A stretch of 64,000 nucleotides of DNA from UBA1858 sp963976865 (GCA_963976865.1 CAXBLY010000008.1:51011-115010), one strand, 5' to 3'. Positions 34,925 through 45,040 are shown, numbered from the stretch's first letter. The notes: generated by a model not told the origin, from the sequence alone. Numbers and translations: made by a program.

Positions 34925-36265
34925 TTACTTATCTGTTGACTTAAGTAATGCAATAGAGCTTTCAGAAATAGACCTTAAGTGAAGATCTCTCTGCGGGTAT
35001 GGTATTTCAATTTCATGCTCGTGAAATTTACCCCACACATTTAGCAGAACCTGGCTTTTTACATTAGAGCATCCATTCATGGGGTCGCGCACCCATATCC
35101 TCACTTCGAGATCCACTGAGTTATCACCAAATCCTTTTAACAGACAAGCAGGCTTGGGATCTTTCAATATGCGATCAACTTCATCTGCGGCCTCAAGGCA
35201 TAGTTCAATCGCCTTGTTCACATCTGATTTATAATGCACTCCGACTGGAATTCTAAGACGTACGTTATCGTGACTGTAGGACCAGTTTTCGACACGATTA
35301 ATGATCATCTCTTCATTAGGAACAAGGTGCTCTATTCCATCACGCGTAATCACAGAAACATAACGCGCGCTTAACGTTTCGACGCGACCATAACTGCCTT
35401 CAACGTTGATGGTGTCACCAGGTTTTATGGATTTATCAAGCAGCAAAATGAAACCAGAAATCAAATTAGAGAATATTTTTTGTAAGCCAAATCCAATTCC
35501 AACACCTATTGCACCACCAAGGACTGCGAATGCCGTCAGATCAATTCCGACTGCGCTTAATCCAAATATAAATGCTGCAGCAACCAGTGCGAATTTGAAT
35601 GTTTTAGAAAGAAGTGCTCGCGCTGATGGGGTAATATTTTTTGTATTCTTTAGTGCATTATCAACAATCTTGATAAGTATAAATGCAATCCATAAAAATA
35701 TTGCGATGGAGAAAAATGAAGTAACAATGGCATACAGTGTTACGTTAGCCTTGCCGAGACTTATTGTAGTTTTATCCAGGAAATCGACCACTGGAGACAG
35801 ATAACCAAGAATATTTAACGCTGCAATCGTCCAGATCACAGTTGCCACAGATCGGCTGATTAGCGGGTTGTCAATAAACGATGACCCTAGTCTGATAACG
35901 AACCACGCTATCGTCAGATTCAATGCTGTAGAAAGTATCGGCCAGGGTTGCTTAACAAGAATAAAGATTATAATAAACAGGCCCACCCATAAGAATAATA
36001 ACAGTGGAAAAACCACTCTTCTAATTGGTACAAACAGGTACTTCTTGGGTTTGAACTGATACCTGGATTGCCAGTCAACAATATAGGCACGCAGCTTTTT
36101 AGATAGCTGTAGTGAGATAATCAAACCCACCGCTATTATTCCCAGCTCCACCAGTGATTGATAGCTGAATATTTCCATATCAAGCAAGCCGGTGACACGG
36201 TCTGTTGCTTTTTCTATGACATCCCCAGTCAAAAGGTCGTCAATTTTGGTTTTCTGGTCTGACAC
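34925..36265 (-). CDS. MscS family mechanosensitive channel
   Basis: A 446-residue inner-membrane protein with about six hydrophobic segments, then the pore helix with alternating Gly and Ala (AFAVLGGAIGVGIGFGLQ, about 240-257) and the MscS beta domain (SGFILLLDKSIKPGDTINVEGSYGRVE). It is longer than E. coli MscS because of extra N-terminal helices, like the YbdG/MscK-related group. It opens under hypo-osmotic stress. The start is GTG. It is preceded by no operon partner. Confidence 0.93.
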   Translation of the reverse strand: MSDQKTKIDDLLTGDVIEKATDRVTGLLDMEIFSYQSLVELGIIAVGLIISLQLSKKLRAYIVDWQSRYQFKPKKYLFVPIRRVVFPLLLFLWVGLFIIIFILVKQPWPILSTALNLTIAWFVIRLGSSFIDNPLISRSVATVIWTIAALNILGYLSPVVDFLDKTTISLGKANVTLYAIVTSFFSIAIFLWIAFILIKIVDNALKNTKNITPSARALLSKTFKFALVAAAFIFGLSAVGIDLTAFAVLGGAIGVGIGFGLQKIFSNLISGFILLLDKSIKPGDTINVEGSYGRVETLSARYVSVITRDGIEHLVPNEEMIINRVENWSYSHDNVRLRIPVGVHYKSDVNKAIELCLEAADEVDRILKDPKPACLLKGFGDNSVDLEVRIWVRDPMNGCSNVKSQVLLNVWGKFHEHEIEIPYPQRDLHLRSISESSIALLKSTDK

Positions 36266-36570
36266 TATATTAGCCGTATAATGAAATAGATAAACAAGTT
36301 ATAACATGACTGACAGATTGTCTGCACAATATTTAACTTTTTGAAAGCGGATACCATCACCCTCTTTCACATACAAGTCGTTAGCTACAATATTATATTC
36401 ATGTCCAGTACATGCACATTATCAATACACGTGTGTTTGCAAACTGGTTAACGCGAAAAAATTCATCTCTCACCTTTATATAAAATTGAGCCAGATCATC
36501 TCAATGCTATATTAGAAATGATACTCTCTCGATACTTACTTCAAGCAGGGCAATATAACGAGTCGCATAC
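36266..36570. other. Intergenic stretch between divergent genes
   Basis: Promoter region between mscS-like and DsbA-like genes. It contains a short palindrome ACACGTGT (36427-36434). No gene or terminator is visible. Confidence 0.4.
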
Positions 36571-37233
36571 ATGGAAAACAGTCCAGTTCAAATAGATTAT
36601 TTCTCAGATATTTTATGTGTATGGGCCTGGATATCGCAACGCAGACTAGACGAATTAATCAATCACTTTGGCAGCCGTATTGTTATCCGCTATCAGTTTA
36701 TCGATATATTTGGTGATACCAGGTCACGAATTGAGAATCACTGGTCAAACAAGGGTTCATACAATGGCTTTGCTGATCATGTAATAAATTCAGCCACACC
36801 CTACGAATCTGCAACAGTAAGTACTGATGTGTGGCATATAACCCGCCCTACAACTTCGGCCAATGCTCACTTAACAGTAAAAGCGGTTGCACTCACACAT
36901 AATGATACGTGTGCTGCTGACTTCACCAAAATTTTGCGCAGGGCTTTTTTCATTGAAGCAAAGGATATCAGCAATTTAGACATTATTTATTCATTAGCCA
37001 AAGACTGTGCTCTCGACCTTGAAAAAATCCAACTCGCCATTTCCAGTGGTGCAGCGATGGCAGCACTTATGTGTGATTATCAGAACGCCAAAGAGTATGG
37101 CATCAAAGGCAGTCCATGCTTTGTCATGAATGAAGGCAGGCAGATACTGTTCGGTAACGTAGGTTATCGCGCACTCCAAACCAACATCGATACACTAATC
37201 AACCATACTGACGTTGGTGCGAGCTGGTGTTGA
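36571..37233 (+). CDS. DsbA/FrnE-like thioredoxin-fold protein lacking CxxC
   Basis: A 220-residue protein with the FrnE-type DsbA fold: VQIDYFSDILCVWAWI at the N-terminus, helical insert, then YGIKGSPCFVMNEG with the cis-proline loop and GNVGYRAL. In FrnE relatives the first loop is CPWC; here it reads CVWA, so only one cysteine remains. It has no signal peptide. The role could be isomerase- or glutathione-related instead of disulfide oxidation. It stands alone between mscS and the FadL-type gene. Confidence 0.8.
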   Translation: MENSPVQIDYFSDILCVWAWISQRRLDELINHFGSRIVIRYQFIDIFGDTRSRIENHWSNKGSYNGFADHVINSATPYESATVSTDVWHITRPTTSANAHLTVKAVALTHNDTCAADFTKILRRAFFIEAKDISNLDIIYSLAKDCALDLEKIQLAISSGAAMAALMCDYQNAKEYGIKGSPCFVMNEGRQILFGNVGYRALQTNIDTLINHTDVGASWC

Positions 37234-37299
37234 CAGCGAATTCTCATAACGTCATCAACACTTTTACAACCAGTGACATCAATCCAGATCAATCAGCAT

Positions 37300-38667
37300 T
37301 TAAAACTTTCTCGCCCAACTAATCCCAACTTCAAATTGTTGCATTTCAATTTCAATGGTTTGTGTTGGATCAAACGCGTTTTGACCAGTGACTGACTCTT
37401 TCAGTGCATGCATTGCTGAAATACTGATTTCACTGTTGTCACTTAATACACGAGTATAACCCGCAGTGATATGGTCCTCTATGACACCTGGCGCAAGGAT
37501 ATTAAATAGAACCTGATCACTGGCAATAGGTTGGTCAGAATGACTGTAGCCTAGGCGAAATATATTCTGACTGTCTTTTTCCCACTGCAATCCAAATTTA
37601 AATATATTTATATCTCTCCAGCCAAACCCGCCGCCATGGTCTCCACCCAGACAGCTTTCAACGTCTGTTCCACCAACACCCGCAGTTGGGCATGCGAACA
37701 GGTTTTGAATGTCATTACTGATTGATTCTACATCTTCATACCAGATTCTCTGGTAATCAAACAGGAATGTAAGATTATTGGTTGGATGAAATGCAAAGCC
37801 TGCCCAAAATGTAGGGGGAACATCAAAGTCACCATCTTCGGCAAACAAGTCAGAATATTCATCAAATTCATCCATGTATATCTTACTGCGATATGAGACA
37901 CCCACATCCACGACATCAGCTATATTCTTTACTAACGCCCCGATTTGCACGCCTCCACCAAAAGAATAATCCTGGCCATTGCCTGTCAGATTATCTGCTG
38001 CAGTCATACCGCCACTCTCAGCAAATGTTTTAGTAAAGCCTCCGAATGCATCCAGACCGTTGGACCTGAATCCCTGCACAACGAAAAGCGGACTTATACC
38101 AACGGAAACATTCTCACTGAATTTATGTGCTAATGACAAATTGAAAAAGATCTGGAACAGATCGACACCTGCTGTTCCGGCACCAAATGTTCCCGGGAAT
38201 GACCCAACAGGCGCAGGCCCCGGACCATCAGGATCAAATGAGGCTGAGCCACCAGAGTAAGTCGTATTCAAACCACCATTACCGTAGACTGAAAACCCAA
38301 TGGCAGTACGGTCTGAAATCATTTTATTTACACCAAAACTTGGAATCAGAAACCATTTGTCCTTACTCGTTTCAGAGCCAGCATCCAGTGTGAATGCACC
38401 ACCGTTTCCATTGGCCAGACTGGTGGAGGCATCATAATCACGATCAGGGAAAAACAGTACTGCGCCAACATCAAAACGATTGCCTATAAACGCCATGCCG
38501 GCTGGGTTTGTAGCTGCAGCCATGGCATCTTGTGGAAACGCCACGCCAGCTCCTGCCAATGCGCGGTTTTTAATACCAATACCATGCGAGAAATAGCCGT
38601 TTGTTGCATTGGCAAGCAACGGAGTAAAGAAGAAAACAACTACTGCAATTATTCTATTAATTCTCAT
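37300..38667 (-). CDS. OmpP1/FadL/TodX family outer-membrane transporter
   Basis: A 455-residue outer-membrane beta-barrel with a signal peptide (about 1-21, cut at ANA|TNGYF). After it follows NGYFSHGIGIKNRALAGAGV and AMAAATNPAGMAFIG, the family hallmark plug region. Many alternating beta segments run to the C-terminal aromatic FEVGISWARKF, which ends in Phe as usual. These proteins take up long-chain fatty acids or aromatic hydrocarbons. No neighbour points to a substrate. Confidence 0.93.
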   Translation of the reverse strand: MRINRIIAVVVFFFTPLLANATNGYFSHGIGIKNRALAGAGVAFPQDAMAAATNPAGMAFIGNRFDVGAVLFFPDRDYDASTSLANGNGGAFTLDAGSETSKDKWFLIPSFGVNKMISDRTAIGFSVYGNGGLNTTYSGGSASFDPDGPGPAPVGSFPGTFGAGTAGVDLFQIFFNLSLAHKFSENVSVGISPLFVVQGFRSNGLDAFGGFTKTFAESGGMTAADNLTGNGQDYSFGGGVQIGALVKNIADVVDVGVSYRSKIYMDEFDEYSDLFAEDGDFDVPPTFWAGFAFHPTNNLTFLFDYQRIWYEDVESISNDIQNLFACPTAGVGGTDVESCLGGDHGGGFGWRDINIFKFGLQWEKDSQNIFRLGYSHSDQPIASDQVLFNILAPGVIEDHITAGYTRVLSDNSEISISAMHALKESVTGQNAFDPTQTIEIEMQQFEVGISWARKF

Positions 38668-39005
38668 GCCTGCATCTCTCCCTAATTAAATACAAAATTT
38701 TTATATCTATAAACAATCTCTCTGGACGTCATATCGACTCAGAAATTGAAACACAAGTCTGCTCCTTATGAAGGACGATTGTACACAACTTTCCTATAGT
38801 TCTGAAATGACAATAATCAACTAAAAAGTTTTGTGTAGTGCACAGAAGCGTCTAATTTAAACCTACTTGTTCAGGAATCATTATTCTGCGCTTGAATGCA
38901 TCAGGTTACAACTCAGGGTTTATGCACCTAGTGCAGCCCACCCAGTACACCCGAACCCGATAATTCCTATTCACTCTTTACACTTGTTGTGACACTACTC
39001 TTAAG
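38668..39005. other. Intergenic stretch without gene
   Basis: About 340 bases between two minus-strand genes, holding the promoter of the FadL-type gene. I see no long inverted repeat and no open frame with a ribosome site. Confidence 0.4.
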
Positions 39006-39329
39006 TCACTTCGCCAAAATACTCACCGCGGATAATTCGGAGTAACCCTTAAACCCACATTTTCCATTCACATACACTTTTACTTTCATATTTTCAGTCA
39101 AGGCTTCCAATAGTGTAGCGAACATTTGTTGCGACCCTGATGACAAGTAGTCTCTGTAAAACCACTTCGACTCCCTGCATTGACTGGGATTTTTCTCAAC
39201 GATAATTTTCACTCTGAAACGAACATCAGAGTCGGCAATAATTTCGACAACTTTACCGGCACTCGTCCAGCCAGAATCCGCCAGCAACAATGAAGGAATC
39301 AATAAACCAATAAATACAAACCCTCTCAT
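39006..39329 (-). CDS. Hypothetical secreted protein
   Basis: A 107-residue protein with a clean signal peptide (about 1-18, cut near LLADSG) and two cysteines (about residues 51 and 91) that could form a disulfide. The start has an AGAGGAG site. The mature part contains SQQMFATLLEALTENMKVKVYV. A small conserved periplasmic protein of unknown function; no family name recognised. Confidence 0.75.
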   Translation of the reverse strand: MRGFVFIGLLIPSLLLADSGWTSAGKVVEIIADSDVRFRVKIIVEKNPSQCRESKWFYRDYLSSGSQQMFATLLEALTENMKVKVYVNGKCGFKGYSELSAVSILAK

Positions 39330-39508
39330 TGGAATAGACTCCTCTTAAATTTGCATCTGACTCGATGTAGCATCAAATACATTACTGCCACATATGACAA
39401 TGTACTCACTGGTGTAAAAGCCAGCCTGAAGCATGAAGACATCCAGCTCCATCAACAGTTAAAGCCAGGTGCAGCCTTAACTGTTGAACTGAATCTCCCA
39501 AATAACTG

Positions 39509-39901
39509 TTACTCTTTTTCTGGCTCTCCCTGCCACAGCATTTCATAACCCACTTCATATGTTTCATAGGCATAGTCCGCTAGCGCCTGAAACTTTTCCT
39601 TAAAGGTCGCGTCGGCATGTGATTTTTCATGTTGCTCAAATGACTTCCAGTAAGTCACAATAGCTATATGGTCCTGTGTTTGCTGTTTGGATGCAAATGA
39701 ACCTTCATCAGAAATGAATCCGCCAAATTTATACACCTGACCTCCAATAAACCCACCTTCTTCATCGCCGTAGGTGTTTTTTACTACGTTGCACATTTCA
39801 CCAAGTGCCAGTTCCACATCATCCGTTGTGACACCATCCTTCAACTTGACAACGTTATACATCATGACGCACCCAAACGGGATAGAAAGCGGCTCAAACA
39901 T
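39509..39901 (-). CDS. Antibiotic biosynthesis monooxygenase-like (dimeric barrel) protein
   Basis: A 130-residue protein preceded by a strong AAGGAGA site five bases from the ATG. The layout is two beta-alpha-beta halves typical of the dimeric alpha-beta barrel fold: VMMYNVVKLKDGV, a helix, IAIVTYWKSFEQHEKSHAD and then a final helix. The IVTYWKSFEQHEKSH segment is the standard ABM motif. No active-site assignment is possible. It stands alone. Confidence 0.75.
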   Translation of the reverse strand: MFEPLSIPFGCVMMYNVVKLKDGVTTDDVELALGEMCNVVKNTYGDEEGGFIGGQVYKFGGFISDEGSFASKQQTQDHIAIVTYWKSFEQHEKSHADATFKEKFQALADYAYETYEVGYEMLWQGEPEKE

Positions 39902-40142
39902 AACTTCTCCTTAGATTTTAATTTGCTGTTTTTCAAGTATATAAGATTTACATGAAAATTCCGCTAAATACCACCCTCATTAAAAACCCTATTAATTCAC
40001 ACAATTACACCTGATATTAAGTATCCGGAAATAGCTGGTGGACGCAATCGCATACTCGCAGAGAATTCATTCTAAATCAGCTGCCTGTTCCTCGATGATG
40101 TTATTATTCACTTTCAGATAAATTCTATCCGTCACTATTGCA

Positions 40143-41270
40143 TTGAACTCGTCAACTACACATCCGGAATCAAGACTTGTACAAACAGGAGACGTGACCC
40201 GACTTCACTTGTCTGGCGACTGGCTAATTGACAATAGTATAACCAACGCTCAGGAAAGCATTAATAATCTCGCCACCAGAATTATCGAAATAGATGCCGA
40301 ATTCATCGGCGCATGGGATAGCCGACTGATTACATTTTTAGTCAATCTGCGTAAACACGCTGAAAACAATAACCTTACTCTTGTAATTATAAGTTTGCCC
40401 GACGGAGCTCAGCGCTTGCTTAATTTAGCATTTGCCGTCAAGGAACCCGAAGGCGCTCGAAAATCCGAACGTAAAGAAAGCTATTTGGCAAGAATAGGCA
40501 ATAGTACGGTTAACATACTCAATAGTATTTATTCGCTGATTACATTTATTGGCGAAGTCACCTCATCTATCAGTCGCTTTGTTCGCGGAAAAGCCAATTA
40601 TCAACGTTCAGATTTATGGGTGGCAATTCAGGAGACAGGTGCCGAGGCGCTTCCCATTGTTGGTTTAATTGCTTTTTTGGTTGGAGCCATTCTTGCTTTT
40701 GTAGGGGTTGTACAGCTAAACAAATTTGGCGCAGGTATCTATGTTGCTGATTTAGTCGCGGTGGGTGTTGTGCGGGAAATGGGGGCGATTATGACGGGTG
40801 TGATTATGGCTGGCCGCACGGGTGCAGCTTTTGCCGCACAGCTGGGTACTATGAAAGTCAATGAAGAAATTGATGCGCTCACTACCATGGGTATCAACAC
40901 TATCGATTTTCTTGTACTACCCAAAATCATTGCATTGATACTAATGCTCCCCTTATTAAGCATTTACGCCAACCTGCTAGGCATAATAGGTGGTGCCGCA
41001 GTGTCACTATCCATTCTTGATATCAGCATTTACCAGTACAGCATTCAGACTCTCTATTCAATTAATCTGGTAGATTTTCTTGGTGGACTGTTTAAAGCAA
41101 TTATATATGGAATCTTAATTGCAATTGCTGGTTGTCGCTGTGGAATTGAATGCGGTAAAAGCGCGGCCGCAGTAGGTCTGGCCACGACCTCTGCGGTAGT
41201 CAGTGGTATTGTTGCCATAGTCGTTGCCAATGCAATTTTAAATATAATTTATACTCTGCTGGATATATAG
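40143..41270 (+). CDS. MlaE-type ABC permease with N-terminal STAS domain
   Basis: A 375-residue inner-membrane protein. Residues 1-100 are a STAS-like domain (TRLHLSGDWLIDNSITNA), and the rest is an MlaE permease with five or six helices and the features FVGVVQLNKFGAGIYVADLVAVGVVREMGAIMTGVIMAGRTGAAFAAQLGTMKVNEEIDAL (quoted here in summary: AGRTGAAFAAQLGTM). In E. coli the STAS protein MlaB is separate; here it is fused. The start is TTG at 40143, with no obvious ribosome site. First of a four-gene operon. Confidence 0.9.
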   Translation: MNSSTTHPESRLVQTGDVTRLHLSGDWLIDNSITNAQESINNLATRIIEIDAEFIGAWDSRLITFLVNLRKHAENNNLTLVIISLPDGAQRLLNLAFAVKEPEGARKSERKESYLARIGNSTVNILNSIYSLITFIGEVTSSISRFVRGKANYQRSDLWVAIQETGAEALPIVGLIAFLVGAILAFVGVVQLNKFGAGIYVADLVAVGVVREMGAIMTGVIMAGRTGAAFAAQLGTMKVNEEIDALTTMGINTIDFLVLPKIIALILMLPLLSIYANLLGIIGGAAVSLSILDISIYQYSIQTLYSINLVDFLGGLFKAIIYGILIAIAGCRCGIECGKSAAAVGLATTSAVVSGIVAIVVANAILNIIYTLLDI

Positions 41271-41271
41271 C

Positions 41272-42027
41272 ATGAATGACGCTCACATTATTGTAGAAAA
41301 TCTCACCATGGCTTATGGCGACTATATTATCCAGCGAGATCTGAATTTCACTATCAATCGTAGCGATGTGTTTGTCATTATGGGGGGCAGTGGCTGCGGG
41401 AAAAGCACTCTGCTTAAAATTATGATTGGTCTTAAATCGCCTGCCAGTGGCATAATTAATTATGAAGGGACGAGCTTCTGGAGTACAACTGAAAATAGCC
41501 GCGATCGATTAAGACGAAAGTTTGGCGTATTATTTCAAAGCGGTGCTTTGTGGAGTTCAATGACATTGAAAGAAAATATAGCCGTCGCACTTAAACAATA
41601 TACTGATCTTTCCAACAACGAAATTTCGGAACTTTGTTCGCTAAAACTGGCATTAGTGGGCCTTGCAGGTTTTGAAGATTATTACCCCAATGAGATTAGT
41701 GGTGGCATGAAAAAACGTGCCGGCCTGGCGCGTGCTATTGCAATGGATCCGGAATATTTATTCTTTGACGAACCATCTGCCGGATTGGACCCGCTGAGTT
41801 CACGATTACTGGATGACCTAATCCTTGAATTACGTGACAGTCTGGGCGCAACTGTAATAATTGTTACCCATGAGCTTGCCAGTATCTTTTCCATTGCTAA
41901 CAATGCTGTATTTCTGGACCCCGAGACTAAAACCATGCTTGCAAATGACGATCCAAAATACTTACGTGACCATTGCGAAAACTTTAAGGTTAGAAATTTT
42001 TTACAGCGCGGTGAAGCAAAGCAATGA
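41272..42027 (+). CDS. ABC transporter ATPase, MlaF-like
   Basis: A 251-residue ATPase. Walker A is GGSGCGKST (about 38-46), signature ISGGM, Walker B YLFFDEPSAGLDP, and the switch histidine is in VTHEL. It starts one base after the permease stop and overlaps the next gene by 4 bases. With MlaE and MCE it forms a lipid transporter between inner and outer membrane. Confidence 0.95.
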   Translation: MNDAHIIVENLTMAYGDYIIQRDLNFTINRSDVFVIMGGSGCGKSTLLKIMIGLKSPASGIINYEGTSFWSTTENSRDRLRRKFGVLFQSGALWSSMTLKENIAVALKQYTDLSNNEISELCSLKLALVGLAGFEDYYPNEISGGMKKRAGLARAIAMDPEYLFFDEPSAGLDPLSSRLLDDLILELRDSLGATVIIVTHELASIFSIANNAVFLDPETKTMLANDDPKYLRDHCENFKVRNFLQRGEAKQ

Positions 42028-43013
42028 GCAAACAGGCAAGTCCAACTATCATCGGAGCATTTGTTGTTGGTGCAATCGCGCTTATTGTTGCCTTTTTAAT
42101 ATTATTTGGCAGTGGCGCCCTGTTTAGCGATAAACAGACTTTCGTGACATATTTCGATGGCTCGATACAAGGCTTAAGAGTTGGTGCAAATGTTAATTTT
42201 CGCGGTGTTCGCATTGGGCAGGTGCGAGATGTACACGTACGCTTTGATGAGTCCATGAATGAATTTGATTTGCCCGTATATATAGAGCTTGAACCTGGTG
42301 CGATTCAATCATCACAAGGCATACAGTTTACCAGCACCGACGCAAATAAGATGATGGCTGAGTTAGTGGATCAAGGACTTAGAGCGAAACTACAAACTGA
42401 AAGTTTTGTTACAGGCCAGCTATTGATTGATCTCGATTTCTATCCAGACAGCGAACTTGTTCTACGTGGCGTGAAAAACAATGTGACCGAAATACCTACT
42501 CTGCCATCCGATATCCAGCTTGCACTTAAACAAACTCAGGACATTATGCTTAAGCTAAGAAGCCTGCCTGTCGAGGATCTTGTTATAAATCTTATTTCTG
42601 CGGTGGACAATATTGATAAATTTGTGCGCTCACCTGAACTAAGTAACTCAATTAAAGGCATGAATACTTTAATCAACTCACAAGAAACTCAAAACATTAG
42701 CAAAGAGTTACAAAATTCAATTCAGCAACTCAGCTCAATGGCAACTGAAATCAAGAGCATTGCCCAAAATACAAGTAATCGTGTCAATCCAGTCATCAGT
42801 AAAAGTGAAACCACTCTGTCAGAAATTCAGACTACTGCGCTAGAAATGCAACATACATTTGAGGAAATTCGCTTAAGCCTCAAAGATGATAGTGTACGTT
42901 ATGAGCTCACTTCAACATTAAACGAACTGAGAAATGCCGCACGTTCATTCCGTATCTACCTGGAATACCTGGAGCAACATCCCGAAGCATTTATCAAAGG
43001 CAAACAGGAATAA
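42024..43013 (+). CDS. MCE-domain periplasmic lipid-binding protein (MlaD/PqiB-like)
   Basis: A 329-residue protein with an N-terminal membrane anchor (about 10-31), an MCE domain at about 38-120 (FDGSIQGLRVGANVNFRGVRIGQV), and a long helical tail (about 170-320) with a coiled-coil character. MCE proteins form hexameric lipid channels. It follows the ATPase with a 4-base overlap. Confidence 0.93.
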   Translation: MSKQASPTIIGAFVVGAIALIVAFLILFGSGALFSDKQTFVTYFDGSIQGLRVGANVNFRGVRIGQVRDVHVRFDESMNEFDLPVYIELEPGAIQSSQGIQFTSTDANKMMAELVDQGLRAKLQTESFVTGQLLIDLDFYPDSELVLRGVKNNVTEIPTLPSDIQLALKQTQDIMLKLRSLPVEDLVINLISAVDNIDKFVRSPELSNSIKGMNTLINSQETQNISKELQNSIQQLSSMATEIKSIAQNTSNRVNPVISKSETTLSEIQTTALEMQHTFEEIRLSLKDDSVRYELTSTLNELRNAARSFRIYLEYLEQHPEAFIKGKQE

Positions 43014-43032
43014 CAATAAATTTAATTAAGCT

Positions 43033-43656
43033 ATGCATACTTCACACTACACAAAAGCCGCTGCTATATATCACCACATCGCTATCTTACTGGTATTTTT
43101 TCCAATTATCTCCAGTTGCTCTATTAGCGGAACGACACGGCCTGCACATTTTTATGTGCTGGATGCCACTGCGACGCCATCTGCAGGGGAGTTGTCAGGT
43201 TTACGCCTGGGTGTTGGCCCAATATTAATCCCCGGCTACATTGATCGACCTCAAATTGTAACCAAGTCCGAATCTGCCAAATTGCATTATGCTGAATATG
43301 AACGCTGGGCAGAGCCGATGGACAAAATGTTCACTCGCATTCTTACTCAAAATATTACGCTTGCAACCGGCTCTAATAACATTATCAGCCACCCATGGTC
43401 TGCCAGTGCAAATCTGAATAACGAACTCACCGCTAAAATAATCAAGTTCGAGAACAATATTAACGGCGATGCACTATTGGCTGTCCAATGGCAATTACTT
43501 AACAACAGTGATAGAAATCAGTCTTCTTCAGTTTATTCAGAATTTACAGCAAGAGCCGAAAGCAGTGACTACTCAAGTCAGGTAACTGCCTTAAACGATA
43601 CTATCAAACAGTTTGCTCACACGGTGATTAACCACTTAGCAAGTCAATCACAATGA
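43033..43656 (+). CDS. ABC-type auxiliary lipoprotein (PqiC-like)
   Basis: A 207-residue lipoprotein. A hydrophobic signal ends in the lipobox FPIISSC at about residues 23-29. The mature part begins SISGTTRPAHFYVLD and contains LRLGVGPILIPGYIDRPQIV, the usual features of the PqiC/DUF330-type lipoproteins that occur at the end of MCE operons. It starts 19 bases after the MCE gene and is probably anchored in the outer membrane. Confidence 0.88.
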   Translation: MHTSHYTKAAAIYHHIAILLVFFPIISSCSISGTTRPAHFYVLDATATPSAGELSGLRLGVGPILIPGYIDRPQIVTKSESAKLHYAEYERWAEPMDKMFTRILTQNITLATGSNNIISHPWSASANLNNELTAKIIKFENNINGDALLAVQWQLLNNSDRNQSSSVYSEFTARAESSDYSSQVTALNDTIKQFAHTVINHLASQSQ

Positions 43657-44115
43657 AGCAAATATTTCTGACCTGCAACTGATGTGAATCAATATTGGCC
43701 CGTACAGCATTAAACAAGCTACATGTATATATTTCCAGCATTTTTTTAAATACTGACATTCAGCAGAAGAAGCTCTATTTCAATAAAAACAGGTGGCAAG
43801 CATGCCATTGAACTTGTCACCCTGAAACTTTATTTTCTTATTCCAAAAGATAACAGCATTTCTGACTTCTATTTTCGAAGGATCTCCACACTTTACAGAC
43901 GCAAATACATAATGCACATAAAGACTCTGTAGCCAGAGGATTAAGCAGCTAACATGTTGATGTCATCATGGAGAACACACATATAACACCGAATGAAATA
44001 AGCTTATAGTCAGTATTACAAAAACTGGTAACTAAAAACTGAAAATCATCACGATGATGTTTTATGTCGTTAAGAAGAAAATCAACACTTAAATATACAG
44101 ATAAAAGCAGCAGTA
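43657..44115. other. Intergenic stretch with one hairpin
   Basis: Convergent space between the MCE operon and slyX. It contains a hairpin GGTGGCAAG (43792-43800) with CTTGTCACC (43813-43821), nine pairs with one G-T pair, without a T-run; this may end the MCE transcript. No gene is seen. Confidence 0.4.
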
Positions 44116-44322
44116 CTAATAGTGTGGCGGCTTTTCATCGTGGTCAGATCCACCTCCATGCGATCCACTCACTTCACGCATTCTGTCTTTCAGTGCCTGA
44201 CAGCAAATCTCCAGACTATCAATTTGCTTCTGCATAGTAATTACCACGGCGCCTAATTCCTGAATAGTATCTTCCTGGTAAGCTATCTTTGATTGCAGTT
44301 CGGCAATGACATCTTCATTCAT
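44116..44322 (-). CDS. slyX: SlyX family protein
   Basis: A 68-residue coiled-coil protein: IAELQSKIAYQEDTIQELGAVV then QIDSLEICCQAL, and ending PPHY. These are the SlyX features, although the tail is slightly longer and glycine-rich. Function unknown. A strong AAGGAG site precedes the ATG. Divergent from lemA. Confidence 0.9.
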   Translation of the reverse strand: MNEDVIAELQSKIAYQEDTIQELGAVVITMQKQIDSLEICCQALKDRMREVSGSHGGGSDHDEKPPHY

Positions 44323-44443
44323 GAATTCTCCTTTTAAATTAATACAAACTAGACCAACGGACGCTATTTATACGTAAATTTCATTCTATTGAGCACTATG
44401 ATTTAGTACTATGTAAGCGTTTTTTACTCAACGGGGATCTAGC

Positions 44444-45040
44444 ATGGACTGGTCAATTATTATCTTCCTGGTCATTATTGTCGCTATTGTTTTATATGTC
44501 ATTGGCATATATAACAAACTGGTCAGCCTCAAAAATCGCTTTGAGAACGCCTTTGCCCAGATCGAGGTGCAACTCAAACGTCGTTACGACCTGATCCCGA
44601 ATTTAGTGGAAACGGCTAAAGGTTATATACAACATGAACGCGAGACATTGGAAGCAGTAATTGCTGCCAGAAATGCTGCCAGCTCTCTGCTGAATGCTGC
44701 CAAATCCAACCCGGGCAGTGCCGCGGCCATCCAGGATCTTGCCGGCGCGGAATCCGCTCTTGCATCATCATTGGGCAAGTTCAATCTGGTCGTTGAAGCC
44801 TACCCTGATCTTAAAGCGAACGAAAATATGATGCAGCTTTCAGAAGAGTTAACGTCGACAGAAAACAAAGTGGCATTTTCACGCCAGGCGTTTAACGACT
44901 CTGTTACTGCCTATAATGAATATCGACAGAGCTTTCCGCCAATTTTCTTTGCAAGCGCATTTGGACATCCCAGCGATGCCAATTTACTCATCATGGAAGA
45001 TAGTGCTGAAATTCAGGCTGCGCCAAAAGTCTCTTTCTAG
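44444..45040 (+). CDS. lemA: LemA family protein
   Basis: A 198-residue protein with an N-terminal membrane helix (about 4-22), then the LemA helical bundle with NRFENAFAQIEVQLKRRYDLIPNLVET, ARQAFNDSVTAYNEYRQSFPP and the LemA ending. LemA proteins often accompany M48 peptidases, and here the next gene is one. The start has a GGGGA site. Confidence 0.93.
   Translation: MDWSIIIFLVIIVAIVLYVIGIYNKLVSLKNRFENAFAQIEVQLKRRYDLIPNLVETAKGYIQHERETLEAVIAARNAASSLLNAAKSNPGSAAAIQDLAGAESALASSLGKFNLVVEAYPDLKANENMMQLSEELTSTENKVAFSRQAFNDSVTAYNEYRQSFPPIFFASAFGHPSDANLLIMEDSAEIQAAPKVSF

Noticed and set aside
39351..39548. 65-residue plus-strand frame between two minus-strand genes
   Set aside because: No ribosome site and overlap with the end of the monooxygenase-like gene; product has no recognisable pattern.
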